Source: JAUVXJ01 sp964433755 (GTDB lineage Bacteria > Chloroflexota > Anaerolineae > UBA7937 > B3-Chlor). Taken from it: a stretch of DNA of 64,000 nt. Location: the NCBI GenBank assembly GCA_964433755.1, contig CAYSSR010000001.1, forward strand, positions 1,240,001 through 1,304,000, read 5' to 3'. Below the pieces are notes generated by a model that ran no database searches, was not told the DNA's origin, and saw nothing but the letters and a program-made list of their open reading frames with translations. Shown piece after piece: positions 51,575 through 61,430 of this stretch. Each line of letters opens with the position of its first letter. Position 1 is the first letter of the stretch. A program made the position numbers and the translations under genes.

Positions 51575-54500
51575 ATGAGGGCGGCGGGGTCGGCCAAGAC
51601 TCAAGCCAGAGCGGATGACGAGGACACCCAAGTGCATTTGGACGCGTTATTCAAGAGCCGTTACCATGGGGCCGCAAACATCCGCGGCATCCGTTACCAA
51701 ATCCTGTACTCCGTTCTCCGTGGGTTGGAGCTCTATGACCCAGCCTTCGAAGGGGTCTCCGTCCGACTGGAGGGGATTGAGGACCTAGACCTAATGGGCG
51801 TGCACATAGGCGGAGAGTACATCCAGGCGAAGTACTCCGAGATCCCGTGGACCTGGTCGCGCCTCAAGGAGCCTATCGCCGGCTTCCTGCAAGAGCTACG
51901 CGCAGACCCCAACTGTCATTGTACCCTGGTTGTTAGTTGTGAGCTGCGCGGCGATATAGCCAAGCTGTCCGAGAAAGCGCTGCTGTCTCCTGCTCACGCG
52001 GCACGCATCCAGGATAAGCTCCGCAAACTATGCGAGAGCGTTGGTGGCACACGCCAGGAGGCCGATGATCTAGCGGCCAAGCTGACCGTTGTATCCGAAC
52101 CCGAGGATCATATCGTCAGGAAGCTGAAGGGTTCTGTGGCCCAAGCCTTTGGCCTGGGCAGCGAAGCTGTTGAGACGTACATCAGCGTACTGGTATCGAC
52201 GTTCCTGGGCTGGGCGGAGGAGAGAGCGAGTGTGACCAGAGCAGCTCTGGACCAAGTGCGGTGCGAGGTCGGCGAGGCGCTCGCGCGCGAAGCCGAGTTC
52301 CGGGCTTACGGACTCGGCCTCGTAGATACCATACGCTGGCAACCAGACGAAGAGCCGCGCGACTTCATCGACGGGAAGGCGACCCGGCCTGGCCACGTGG
52401 CGGCCGGATTAGACGTGCCCAGGCCAACCTGGCTGCAGAGAATCGATGCGGCGCTGATGTCATCGAAGATCTGCGTACTCAGATCACCGAGTGGCCAGGG
52501 CAAGTCGACTCTGATGTATCAATACGCCCATCACTACTGGTCACAGGAAGCGACATATGCCCTTCGGACTGTCGAATCGTCGGAACAGGTGGGACTCGTG
52601 GCCAACTACATCCGGTTCAAGGCCAGTCTGGGAGTGCCCATCCTGCTCATCGTTGACAACGCCGGTCTGCGCACTCGCTTGTGGCCTTTGGTGGCGCAGG
52701 AATGCGCGGCGCTGGGCGTTCGAGTCCTTGTGACAACGCGGACCGAAGACTGGTACCGTTTCGCCCGTGAGAACCTGACAGGTTGGGAAGTGCTCGAGCC
52801 CACACTTGACCAAGCCGAAGCGCAGGAGCTATTCCACGCCATTCTGAGCCGCGGTCAACTTCATCCTTCCGTGGACTCTGCCGAATGGGCTTACGAAAAG
52901 ATAGGAGAGCCTCGGCTTCTGATGGAGTACGTATACCTCCTCACCCATGGGCGAATGCTTGAGGAGAGATTGCGGGATCAGATAGCCGAGTTTTCAGAGC
53001 ACGGAGAAGACCCTGCGAAAGTGGACATCATACGCAAGGCCGCGCTGGGCGATGCACTCGGAGTGTCTCTGTTGGCCGATCAACTCGTGGCAAACACCCC
53101 ACTCAGAGACGATGCCCAGCGAGTGCTTGGCTCCCTCGCCGGGGAATACCTGACGGTGGAGGGCGGCGAAGTCACCGGCCTCCATTGGGTGCGGTCCCTG
53201 CACCTCGCCCGGATACTCCATGAACGATACCCCAACCCCGCAGCCACAGCCCTGGATCTCTTGGACATGGTAGTGGCGGAGAGGATTCCAGCACTCGTCG
53301 CCAATGCGCTCTGCTGGGAAGGCTGCGATGCCGACACGCTTATCGACGGGTTGGCGCAAGAAGCTCGTGGCAGCGGCATACCGACGATTCTCCAGACCGT
53401 GCAGGGTGTCTTCCGCGCGGGATGCCAGAAACTCCTCGAAGCCAACAAAGACCATTTCGACGAGGCCCACATGCTCCTTGGCCCCGTGGGACCCTTCTTT
53501 CTGGCAGCGGCGTTCGCACCCGTTGGCGACACCGACACCCTCGATCTTGTCGCGGAGGTGCTTGACGACGAGAAGGGCGACGTCTTCCGTCAGCTTCAAG
53601 CCATTGCCGCTAAAGCACGCAAGAGGGACGGAGGGATCGACTGGGCGCGCCGGTTTCTCACCAAGGTGGTCGACGCGGTCTCTTCGTCCCAGCTGCTCGC
53701 GGACATCGGTCAAGCGGGGCATCTGCTTGCTTGGTGCGCGACTTGCTCGATCGTGCTGCCAGCATGGCAGGAAGCCCGACTCGTGGTCCCGGGGCTCGGC
53801 GATGCGCTTCAGATCCCTCTGGCGGACTTCTGTGCGTTCGCGTACGGCCTCTATGGCTACGACCCCGAGGTGTATGAGCGATGGTTCGCAGCGAACAAGG
53901 AAGATATCATCGGCTACCTCATGCTGAACCTGGACTGCATCGAAGTGGGAATCTCCGACGGGGTAGCTTCTGTCGTATTCGTGCCAGATGCAGAAGCCGG
54001 AGATGCCGGCCACCAAGGCGCGATGTCGCGCCTCTCCGCCCTGAGATCGGCTCTCCCCTTCTGCAGCACTTTTCAGTCTGATGGGGAGTGGATACTACCA
54101 TTTCGCCTACATCCTACCCACGACGAGACCAGCAAGAGCATAGACCAGGGCTACCTCCACGATCCTTTCGATCTTGACAAGAATGCTGTCTGGCGCACAA
54201 TCGTGCGGGACCACTATCTGCCCGATAGCTTCTACAGGTATCAGGAGGCTTGGTACCACGCAAGGAAAGACGCCTTGGACCTCACTCAACGCCTCGCGAG
54301 GGCCCTCGCTGCGGTCCTTGAGGGAAGGTCGGTACACGTAGGCCGAGTGGTGTACGGGGATGGACTTCCTGTGAGGCTGCTCGAGGCTCTGCAACGGGCG
54401 CCGGAGCCCCCATCGCAGACCGGTGAGCCCCTGCGTGGCTCCCTGAAGCATGCCACACAGGAATGGAGCATGAGCACGCAAGCGTCCGTGCAGCAACTGT

Positions 54501-55531
54501 TCCAATACATGCATGATCGAACCGATGAGCGCTCTGGATACCTCTGTGTATACAACATGAGGCAATCCACCAAGCAACTGACCGAAATGCATCAAGCCTT
54601 CCGTGACCTATTCCTGGTCGCCTCCGACTACTTCGGTGCTGCCTTGCTTGATGACGCTGAGGCCGCCACATACGTGGAGACCGGTGACCTGCTCCAGCTA
54701 TGGATTCTAGACTCGCCCACAACCCCCCAGCGCAACATAAGGCGGTTCCTCCGCGCCAAGCATCGGCGGGAGCGGAGTGAGGCAATCGATCGCGTCCGCA
54801 CCGCTGTGATTCCGCTGCTCGAGGCAGGGATAGATACACTGCTACCGACTGACCTATACCTCGACCACCCTCTCCGCTTTTTCCCTCTCACCTTCTCCGT
54901 GAATAACCCCTGCTATCCCGAAAGGGATCTCTCCGTTGTCCTAGACGCGCTCTCGCCGGTGTGTGACGTCGCCGATTTCTTCTGTCTGGTCCCCACCTTC
55001 CGTGGTGCGCGAATCTTCGAGGGAGGATATCAACTCAGGTCAGACCACCTGCCAGAGGGCGACAGGGACCAGTCAGAGGTGTGGGAATCGCTTGTCCCGC
55101 ACCCGCTGCCAGCAGACCTCTGGGACTTGCTTCCGAACCTGCCTTTGCACACCTCACCGGCCATGCATCTTCGAGCCAACCTGGCAATGGTTATTGGTTT
55201 GGTGCCCATGGTAGCCGAGTACGCGACTGTGGCCCGCCGCCTCTCCCAGGCACAGAACGAGTGGGAACAAGAGCTTCACCGCAGGTACGTCGACCGCTTG
55301 CGACAGGCTGAAACGAGTCTTGCTGATGCTGCTGCGGAGGTGGCTGAGCACCTCGCGCAGACCTTCCACGCGGCTGCCAACGAATCAAGCTACACCACTA
55401 TTGAGCGCTACCTGCGAAGTGTCGAGTCCGCCGCCCAAGACGAGTGTGTGGACGAAACAGTCCTGTTTGACTCTCAATTGCGGGACACACTGGACGAGTG
55501 CGTTGAGGACTTGGTACAGCGCTACCTATAG
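51575..55531 (+). CDS. Cap4/DUF4297-like nuclease fused to a STAND-type NTPase (putative antiphage defence)
   Basis: A 1318-residue soluble protein. Residues about 25-230 resemble the DUF4297/Cap4 nuclease: GIRYQILYSVLRGLEL, then RLEGIEDLDLMG (Asp70) and EYIQAKYS (Gln84-x-Lys86), the D...QxK form of the PD-(D/E)xK site. Residues about 290-560 are a P-loop NTPase: Walker A SPSGQGKST with Lys310, Walker B PILLIVDNA with Asp361, and VLVTTRTEDW as sensor region. The remaining 750 residues are mostly helical and match nothing I know; they could be the sensor. This nuclease-NTPase-long sensor order is that of Avs-type defence proteins, but no close type is recognised. It stands alone between housekeeping genes, has its own promoter and no CD-NTase nearby, so it is not CBASS. 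GAGGG precedes the ATG. Confidence 0.72.
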   Translation: MRAAGSAKTQARADDEDTQVHLDALFKSRYHGAANIRGIRYQILYSVLRGLELYDPAFEGVSVRLEGIEDLDLMGVHIGGEYIQAKYSEIPWTWSRLKEPIAGFLQELRADPNCHCTLVVSCELRGDIAKLSEKALLSPAHAARIQDKLRKLCESVGGTRQEADDLAAKLTVVSEPEDHIVRKLKGSVAQAFGLGSEAVETYISVLVSTFLGWAEERASVTRAALDQVRCEVGEALAREAEFRAYGLGLVDTIRWQPDEEPRDFIDGKATRPGHVAAGLDVPRPTWLQRIDAALMSSKICVLRSPSGQGKSTLMYQYAHHYWSQEATYALRTVESSEQVGLVANYIRFKASLGVPILLIVDNAGLRTRLWPLVAQECAALGVRVLVTTRTEDWYRFARENLTGWEVLEPTLDQAEAQELFHAILSRGQLHPSVDSAEWAYEKIGEPRLLMEYVYLLTHGRMLEERLRDQIAEFSEHGEDPAKVDIIRKAALGDALGVSLLADQLVANTPLRDDAQRVLGSLAGEYLTVEGGEVTGLHWVRSLHLARILHERYPNPAATALDLLDMVVAERIPALVANALCWEGCDADTLIDGLAQEARGSGIPTILQTVQGVFRAGCQKLLEANKDHFDEAHMLLGPVGPFFLAAAFAPVGDTDTLDLVAEVLDDEKGDVFRQLQAIAAKARKRDGGIDWARRFLTKVVDAVSSSQLLADIGQAGHLLAWCATCSIVLPAWQEARLVVPGLGDALQIPLADFCAFAYGLYGYDPEVYERWFAANKEDIIGYLMLNLDCIEVGISDGVASVVFVPDAEAGDAGHQGAMSRLSALRSALPFCSTFQSDGEWILPFRLHPTHDETSKSIDQGYLHDPFDLDKNAVWRTIVRDHYLPDSFYRYQEAWYHARKDALDLTQRLARALAAVLEGRSVHVGRVVYGDGLPVRLLEALQRAPEPPSQTGEPLRGSLKHATQEWSMSTQASVQQLFQYMHDRTDERSGYLCVYNMRQSTKQLTEMHQAFRDLFLVASDYFGAALLDDAEAATYVETGDLLQLWILDSPTTPQRNIRRFLRAKHRRERSEAIDRVRTAVIPLLEAGIDTLLPTDLYLDHPLRFFPLTFSVNNPCYPERDLSVVLDALSPVCDVADFFCLVPTFRGARIFEGGYQLRSDHLPEGDRDQSEVWESLVPHPLPADLWDLLPNLPLHTSPAMHLRANLAMVIGLVPMVAEYATVARRLSQAQNEWEQELHRRYVDRLRQAETSLADAAAEVAEHLAQTFHAAANESSYTTIERYLRSVESAAQDECVDETVLFDSQLRDTLDECVEDLVQRYL

Positions 55532-55614
55532 GAGAATGCGGCAGGCCGTGCATCCGTGAACTGCGCGGTCGCCATGTCTAACCTGCAGTTGTCGCTCCGG
55601 CGCCCTCCCGATCG

Positions 55615-58008
<2,394 letters not shown>

Positions 58009-58072
58009 CCCTCTATCCCCTCGGCTCCAGCGGCCGTTGCCTTACAATCACTTAGACCAGACTTCGATACCT

Positions 58073-58279
58073 CTACGCGGCCGCTGGATACCCGATCTCC
58101 TCCAGCATCTTCTCCACCCGGTTGAGCACCGCCTCGTCCTCGTAGCCCACCGCGACCTGCTTGGTCTCGAGGTCGCCTGTCACGTCCTCAACGCCAGAGA
58201 TGGTCCTCAACTCGCGCTCAATGGTAGCTACGCAGTGTGCGCACGAGATGTTCGGTACGTGGTATACCTTGCTTGCCAT
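58073..58279 (-). CDS. copZ: CopZ-type copper chaperone
   Basis: A 68-residue single heavy-metal-associated domain: VPNISCAHCVATIERELRTI with the Cu-binding CxxC (CAHC), and the usual beta-alpha-beta pattern ending KMLEEIGYPAAA. It passes Cu(I) to CopA. The family more often has CGHC or CxxC with Met before; here Ser precedes. It lies 64 bp upstream of copA and 73 bp downstream of csoR. Confidence 0.92.
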   Translation of the reverse strand: MASKVYHVPNISCAHCVATIERELRTISGVEDVTGDLETKQVAVGYEDEAVLNRVEKMLEEIGYPAAA

Positions 58280-58352
58280 GTCTGTCCTCCCTATACTGTC
58301 TACACCTGAGTTAGCCCTGCATTTCCACGAGCGTTTCTCTCTTCACGACCGT

Positions 58353-58631
58353 CTACAGGTTGTTGGCGGTCTCGAAGACGTCGAGGAGCTCTCCGATGAC
58401 ACGCTCCCGCTCGTCTGCTTCCTCTCCGCGAATGGCTATGGTCACGCAGGTCTGTAGATGATTCTCCAGAATGATTCCGTTCACCTTCTCCAGCGCACGC
58501 TGCACGGCGATGGATTGCCTGATGACGTCGATGCAGTACGCATCCTCTTCCACCATCCGCTCGATGCCACGCACGTGCCCCTCGATGCTTCGCAGCCTGT
58601 TCTTCACCTGCTTTTTCTTGGCTTCGTCCAT
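58353..58631 (-). CDS. csoR: CsoR copper-sensing repressor
   Basis: A 92-residue all-helical repressor of the CsoR/RcnR family. The Cu(I) ligands are Cys33 (DAYCIDVIRQ), His58 (LENHLQTC) and Cys62, the C-H-C pattern of copper-type CsoR. RLRSIEGHVRGIERMVEED is the DNA-binding face. It represses the csoR-copZ-copA operon until copper arrives. GAGGAGG precedes the ATG at 58631. A G/C-tract inverted repeat lies at the transcription start (58647-58676). Confidence 0.94.
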   Translation of the reverse strand: MDEAKKKQVKNRLRSIEGHVRGIERMVEEDAYCIDVIRQSIAVQRALEKVNGIILENHLQTCVTIAIRGEEADERERVIGELLDVFETANNL

Positions 58632-58646
58632 CGGGCTTCCTCCTCG

Positions 58647-58676
58647 GTACCCATCCCCCGTGGGGTGGGGTGCTAC
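58647..58676 (-). promoter_or_regulatory. CsoR operator
   Basis: An imperfect inverted repeat with GTA/TAC ends and C-tract/G-tract arms (CCATCCCCC and GGGGTGGGG), the same layout as known CsoR boxes. It covers the expected start of transcription just below the -10 (58686-58681). Confidence 0.75.
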
Positions 58677-58680
58677 TTCC

Positions 58681-58709
58681 ATTATACTGGAAATAGTGCC
58701 CCCTGTCAA
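58681..58709 (-). promoter_or_regulatory. Promoter of csoR-copZ-copA
   Basis: Perfect consensus on the minus strand: TTGACA (58709-58704), 17-nt spacer, TATAAT (58686-58681). Confidence 0.85.
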
Positions 58710-58711
58710 GC

Positions 58712-58740
58712 TTGACACCAGCGGGCAAACACGCTAGAAT
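58712..58740 (+). promoter_or_regulatory. Promoter of rnpB-ssrA
   Basis: TTGACA (58712-58717), 17-nt spacer, TAGAAT (58735-58740). With the csoR -35 it forms the palindrome TGTCAAGCTTGACA (58704-58717). Confidence 0.78.
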
Positions 58741-58810
58741 AGTGGTAGGCAGGCTCTTCAATGGGCCTGTGGGGACGCAGAAACGCATCCCCCAACCTTA
58801 ACAAGATGAT

Positions 58811-59228
58811 CAGTCACGGGCAGGTAAGGGGACCGTCGCTGGGCTTGACGCCCAGAGGAACTTCCCGACTCCCAGCCCCCTGGGGGCAAGGTCACTGGAC
58901 GAAACAGCAAGTCCAGGCAGGGTCACCCCTGACGACAACTGCAACAGAGAGCGAACCAGCCGAGAGGCAGGTGCCACGGGCACAGCCCCACGGTGATGGG
59001 TGAAAAGGTGGTGTAAGAGACCACCAGCGTCTCCGGTGACGGCGGCGGCTAGGCGAATGTCTGACTGGGAGCAAGGCAGGTGGGGTGGGTCCTTCACAGG
59101 ATTCACTCCTGCCGCAGTGACGGCGCCAAGAGGGATCATACCCCTGGCGGCAGTCGTCACCAGGGCCAGTGGCCCTGAGACAGATGGCGGTCGTAACAGA
59201 ATCGGGGGTACGCCTGCTTGCCCGACTG
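58811..59228 (+). ncRNA. rnpB: RNase P RNA
   Basis: Conserved cores of bacterial RNase P RNA are present in order: GGAACTTCCCGACTCC (58857 onward), AACAGAGAGCGAACC, GGTGAAAAGGTGGTGTAAGAG-like region (GTGATGGGTGAAAAGG, then GTAAGAGACCACCAGCG), GACTGGGAGCAAGGCAGG, and AACAGAATCGGGGG near the end. The ends close as P1 (CAGT..CGGGCA with TGCCCG-ACTG) and P2 (GACCGTC with GGCGGTC). It is the catalytic RNA that trims tRNA 5' ends. A hairpin-containing leader of about 64 nt separates the promoter from the mature 5' end. ssrA begins 22 nt downstream, so one precursor RNA is likely. Confidence 0.9.
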
Positions 59229-59250
59229 TGAAGCTCCGCTGGCACATTGC

Positions 59251-59609
59251 GGGGATGAAAGGTATCGACAGGGAAGGTTGGTCGGGGATAGCAAGCCGAG
59301 GCGCTCTCCTCGCTAAACAGGGGCAACCTAAAGATAACTGGCGAGCAACAACTCGCTCTGGCTGCGTAAGCAGCCACGCTCCCCCGGCCTCTCTCTGGCA
59401 GGCCGGGTAAGAGCGTCATAAGGCCGGAGTGCGCTAGGCTCGACGCCGATACGGTCTGGCAAAGGGGGTAACCCTTCATCGGCTGGCTTCTCTGGAACTC
59501 CGTCGGCTAGAGGTCCTCGGAGGCGAGAAGAAGAAAATGGCCGACTAAGCTTGTAGAAGGCCTCGCCCTAATTCTCTGGACGCGGGTTCGATTCCCGCCA
59601 TCTCCACCA
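59251..59609 (+). ncRNA. ssrA: Transfer-messenger RNA
   Basis: The 5' end GGGGATGAAAGGTATCGACA matches the tmRNA consensus; the 3' end GCGGGTTCGATTCCCGC-CATCTCC-ACCA forms the T-arm and acceptor stem (GGGGATG pairs with CATCTCC, one G-U) with an encoded CCA. It rescues stalled ribosomes and tags the unfinished peptide. The tag frame ends GEQQLALAA before TAA (stop at about 59370); upstream residues read NRGNLKIT in the same frame, and the resume codon is not certain. One-piece form, 359 nt. Confidence 0.95.
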
Positions 59610-59657
59610 ACACATACTCGCAGCGTTTTGACACGTCGTACGGAGAGGTACAGGGTG

Positions 59658-60065
59658 TCCACCAGGAAGAAGCGTCAAGGTCTGGTCTCCCTGCCCAAGG
59701 TGGTGACCGTCGTCACCTGCACGGTGGTCGCCATCCTGACCATCGACTTTGGTCGCAAGGCTCTGGACAACTACCAGATCGAGCAGCAGGTCGATTGGCT
59801 GGAGGAGCAGGTCAGAGTCGAGCAGCAGACCAACGAGGAGCTACAGGACCAGCTCGCGCACGTCAGCAGCGACGCCTACGTGGAGGAGGTCGCCCGGGAA
59901 AGGCTGAAGCTGGTGCAGCCGGGCGAGGTGGCCGTGGTGGTCATCCAGCAGCCATCGGAGGCCAGCGCCTCCGCCGCCGAGGGCTCTCAGGCAGAGGCTG
60001 GCGAGGCTGAGGATCTCCCCTACTGGCGACAATGGGCGGATCTCCTGCTCGGAACCGAGCCGTGA
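59658..60065 (+). CDS. FtsB/DivIC-like septum protein
   Basis: A 135-residue protein with a short basic N-terminus, one membrane helix (VVTVVTCTVVAILTIDFG), a coiled coil (about 40-70; EQQVDWLEEQVRVEQQTNEELQ region) and the family ending DAYVEEVARERLKLVQPGEV. DivIC/FtsB stabilises the divisome with FtsL and FtsQ. The C-terminal tail (Ala/Glu/Ser-rich, then WRQWADLLLG) is usual for actinobacterial and Chloroflexota forms. GTG at 59658 follows GAGAGG at good spacing. Confidence 0.85.
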   Translation, partial: STRKKRQGLVSLPKVVTVVTCTVVAILTIDFGRKALDNYQIEQQVDWLEEQVRVEQQTNEELQDQLAHVSSDAYVEEVARERLKLVQPGEVAVVVIQQPSEASASAAEGSQAEAGEAEDLPYWRQWADLLLGTEP

Positions 60066-60077
60066 GCAGCTCGTGGC

Positions 60078-60106
60078 TTGACTTACGAAACCGAATGGGC
60101 TATAAT
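60078..60106 (+). promoter_or_regulatory. Promoter of the tRNA pair
   Basis: TTGACT (60078-60083), 17-nt spacer, TATAAT (60101-60106), 15 bp before the first tRNA. Confidence 0.78.
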
Positions 60107-60121
60107 ACGTTGTGACTGCAT

Positions 60122-60196
60122 TGCGGGGTAGAGCAGTGGAAGCTCGTCGGGCTCATAACCCGGAGGTCGTTGGTTCGAATCCAACCCCCGCTACCA
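60122..60196 (+). tRNA. Initiator tRNA-fMet (CAT)
   Basis: Cloverleaf with anticodon CAT in loop CTCATAA and the three G-C pairs GGG/CCC below it that mark initiators. Position 1-72 is an unpaired T-T, also an initiator feature. T-arm GTTGGTTCGAATCCAAC; CCA is encoded. The D-loop is short, giving 75 nt. Confidence 0.93.
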
Positions 60197-60243
60197 TCAT
60201 CACCAGGCCCATGATCGATCTCGCCCATCGTCCGTGGGTTTGT

Positions 60244-60316
60244 GCCGGCGTAGCTCAGTTGGTAGAGCAGGGGACTCATAAGCCCTAGGTCACTGGTTCA
60301 AGTCCGGTCGCCGGCA
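60244..60316 (+). tRNA. tRNA with CAT anticodon (elongator Met, possibly Ile2)
   Basis: Perfect acceptor stem GCCGGCG/CGCCGGC, D-arm GCTCAGTTGGTAGAGC, anticodon loop CTCATAA and T-arm ACTGGTTCAAGTCCGGT. No CCA is encoded. No initiator GGG/CCC pattern. The anticodon arm also resembles tRNA-Ile2, which needs TilS to read AUA; sequence alone does not decide. Confidence 0.88.
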
Positions 60317-60322
60317 CTGAGG

Positions 60323-60360
60323 AGGCCTCGATGAGGATCGTCGGGGCCTTTTCTGTTGTT
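60323..60360 (+). terminator. Terminator of the tRNA operon
   Basis: AGGCCTCGA pairs with TCGtcGGGGCCT (60338-60349) around a short loop, followed by TTTTCTGTTGTT. Good rho-independent form. Confidence 0.75.
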
Positions 60361-60608
60361 CCATCGGAAGTGCAGCAATCCCACTCAGCTCCTACTGCTA
60401 CCATCTCACGAGCAGAACCGGCTCGCCCGCGCCGTCACCACTACCCGCTCCCAGCGGCCCCCTGGCGCTCCAGGACGGTCGCAAACATGGGAAGCTATAC
60501 ACATCCCCCCTCCCCCGCCAGATAGCGCTTCGAGGCCAGCAGCGTCCTCCCGTCTGTCCCATACCCACGCTCACACCTTAAAACTCACCCCTATCACCAC
60601 CAATCAAC

Positions 60609-60637
60609 TTGACAGCCAACCCAAAGTGCAGTATATT
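60609..60637 (+). promoter_or_regulatory. Promoter of the GntR-ThDP operon
   Basis: TTGACA (60609-60614), 17-nt spacer, TATATT (60632-60637). The stretch 60361-60608 upstream of it contains no gene that I can see. Confidence 0.78.
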
Positions 60638-60647
60638 AAGCATGGTG

Positions 60648-60661
60648 TATCGTATACGATA
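60648..60661. promoter_or_regulatory. Palindromic operator, probably for the GntR repressor
   Basis: Perfect palindrome TATCGTATACGATA at the expected transcription start. GTATAC-centred palindromes are typical operators of FCD-type GntR proteins. Confidence 0.65.
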
Positions 60662-60701
60662 TATGATACTTCTCTTCACGCCCGAACCAGGCAGGTGACA
60701 A

Positions 60702-61430
60702 ATGTACCCTAGCCGAGCCTCCGCCCCTAGCGACACCCTGCGATTGGAAAAGATCGCTGCCCCGGCCTCCCTCAAGGATCAGGCTTACCTGGCTATCAAG
60801 AGAGCTATCCTTACTCTCAGACTGAAGCCCGGTGAAGCCCTTGTAGAAAGCGACCTGGCCAATCAACTGGGCATCAGCAAGACCCCTGTGAGGACGGCGC
60901 TTCACGAGCTGGAGCGCGAGGGCCTGGTCACGAAGGTGCTCTACAAGGGCACGTACGTGAAAGAGGTGACGCTGCGAGACGTGCGCGAGGTCTTCCAGTT
61001 GAGGGCGGTACTGGAGGGTTTGGCTGCCCGTCTCGCCGCTCCGCTCCTGGAAGACAGCGATCTCGCCCGGGCGAGAGAGCTCCTGGCGTCGATGGAGAAA
61101 GCACTGGAGATGGGTGACCGGCCCCTCGCCTCTCAGTACGGAGCGCAGTTCCACTACGTGATCCTCCAGTCGGCGGACAACGAGCGACTACAGCTCATCT
61201 GGCACAACCTGGACGACCACACCCAGCGTTTCCGGCTAATGTCAGACCAGATCTCGGGGCGTTTGGAGAAGTCCGTGGGAGAGCACAGGTGGATTCTGGA
61301 GGCTCTCGAACAAAGAGATCCGGATCTGTCGGAGGCGAGACTCAAGGCACACTTGTTCAGCGTCCTGGAGGAGATGTCGGCGGAGCCATCGGTCGACGCC
61401 CTACACGACGGAGAGGAGTCGCTACTGTGA
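60702..61430 (+). CDS. GntR-family transcriptional regulator (FadR/FCD type)
   Basis: A 242-residue regulator. The winged helix (about 25-90) has LKPGEALVESDLANQLGISKTPVRTAL and the wing GLVTKVLYKGTYVKEV. The FCD ligand domain (about 95-230) has VFQLRAVLEGLAARLAA and paired His residues (QFHYVIL, HRWILEAL) that bind a metal and a carboxylate ligand in this family. It most likely represses its own promoter through the palindrome at 60648-60661. CAGGTG precedes the ATG. Its stop overlaps the GTG of the ThDP-enzyme gene (GTGA). Confidence 0.9.
   Translation: MYPSRASAPSDTLRLEKIAAPASLKDQAYLAIKRAILTLRLKPGEALVESDLANQLGISKTPVRTALHELEREGLVTKVLYKGTYVKEVTLRDVREVFQLRAVLEGLAARLAAPLLEDSDLARARELLASMEKALEMGDRPLASQYGAQFHYVILQSADNERLQLIWHNLDDHTQRFRLMSDQISGRLEKSVGEHRWILEALEQRDPDLSEARLKAHLFSVLEEMSAEPSVDALHDGEESLL

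Noticed and set aside
51575..55531. CBASS effector (Cap4 with CD-NTase)
   Set aside because: No CD-NTase, HORMA or TRIP13 gene lies nearby, and the protein carries its own NTPase domain, as in Avs-type proteins.
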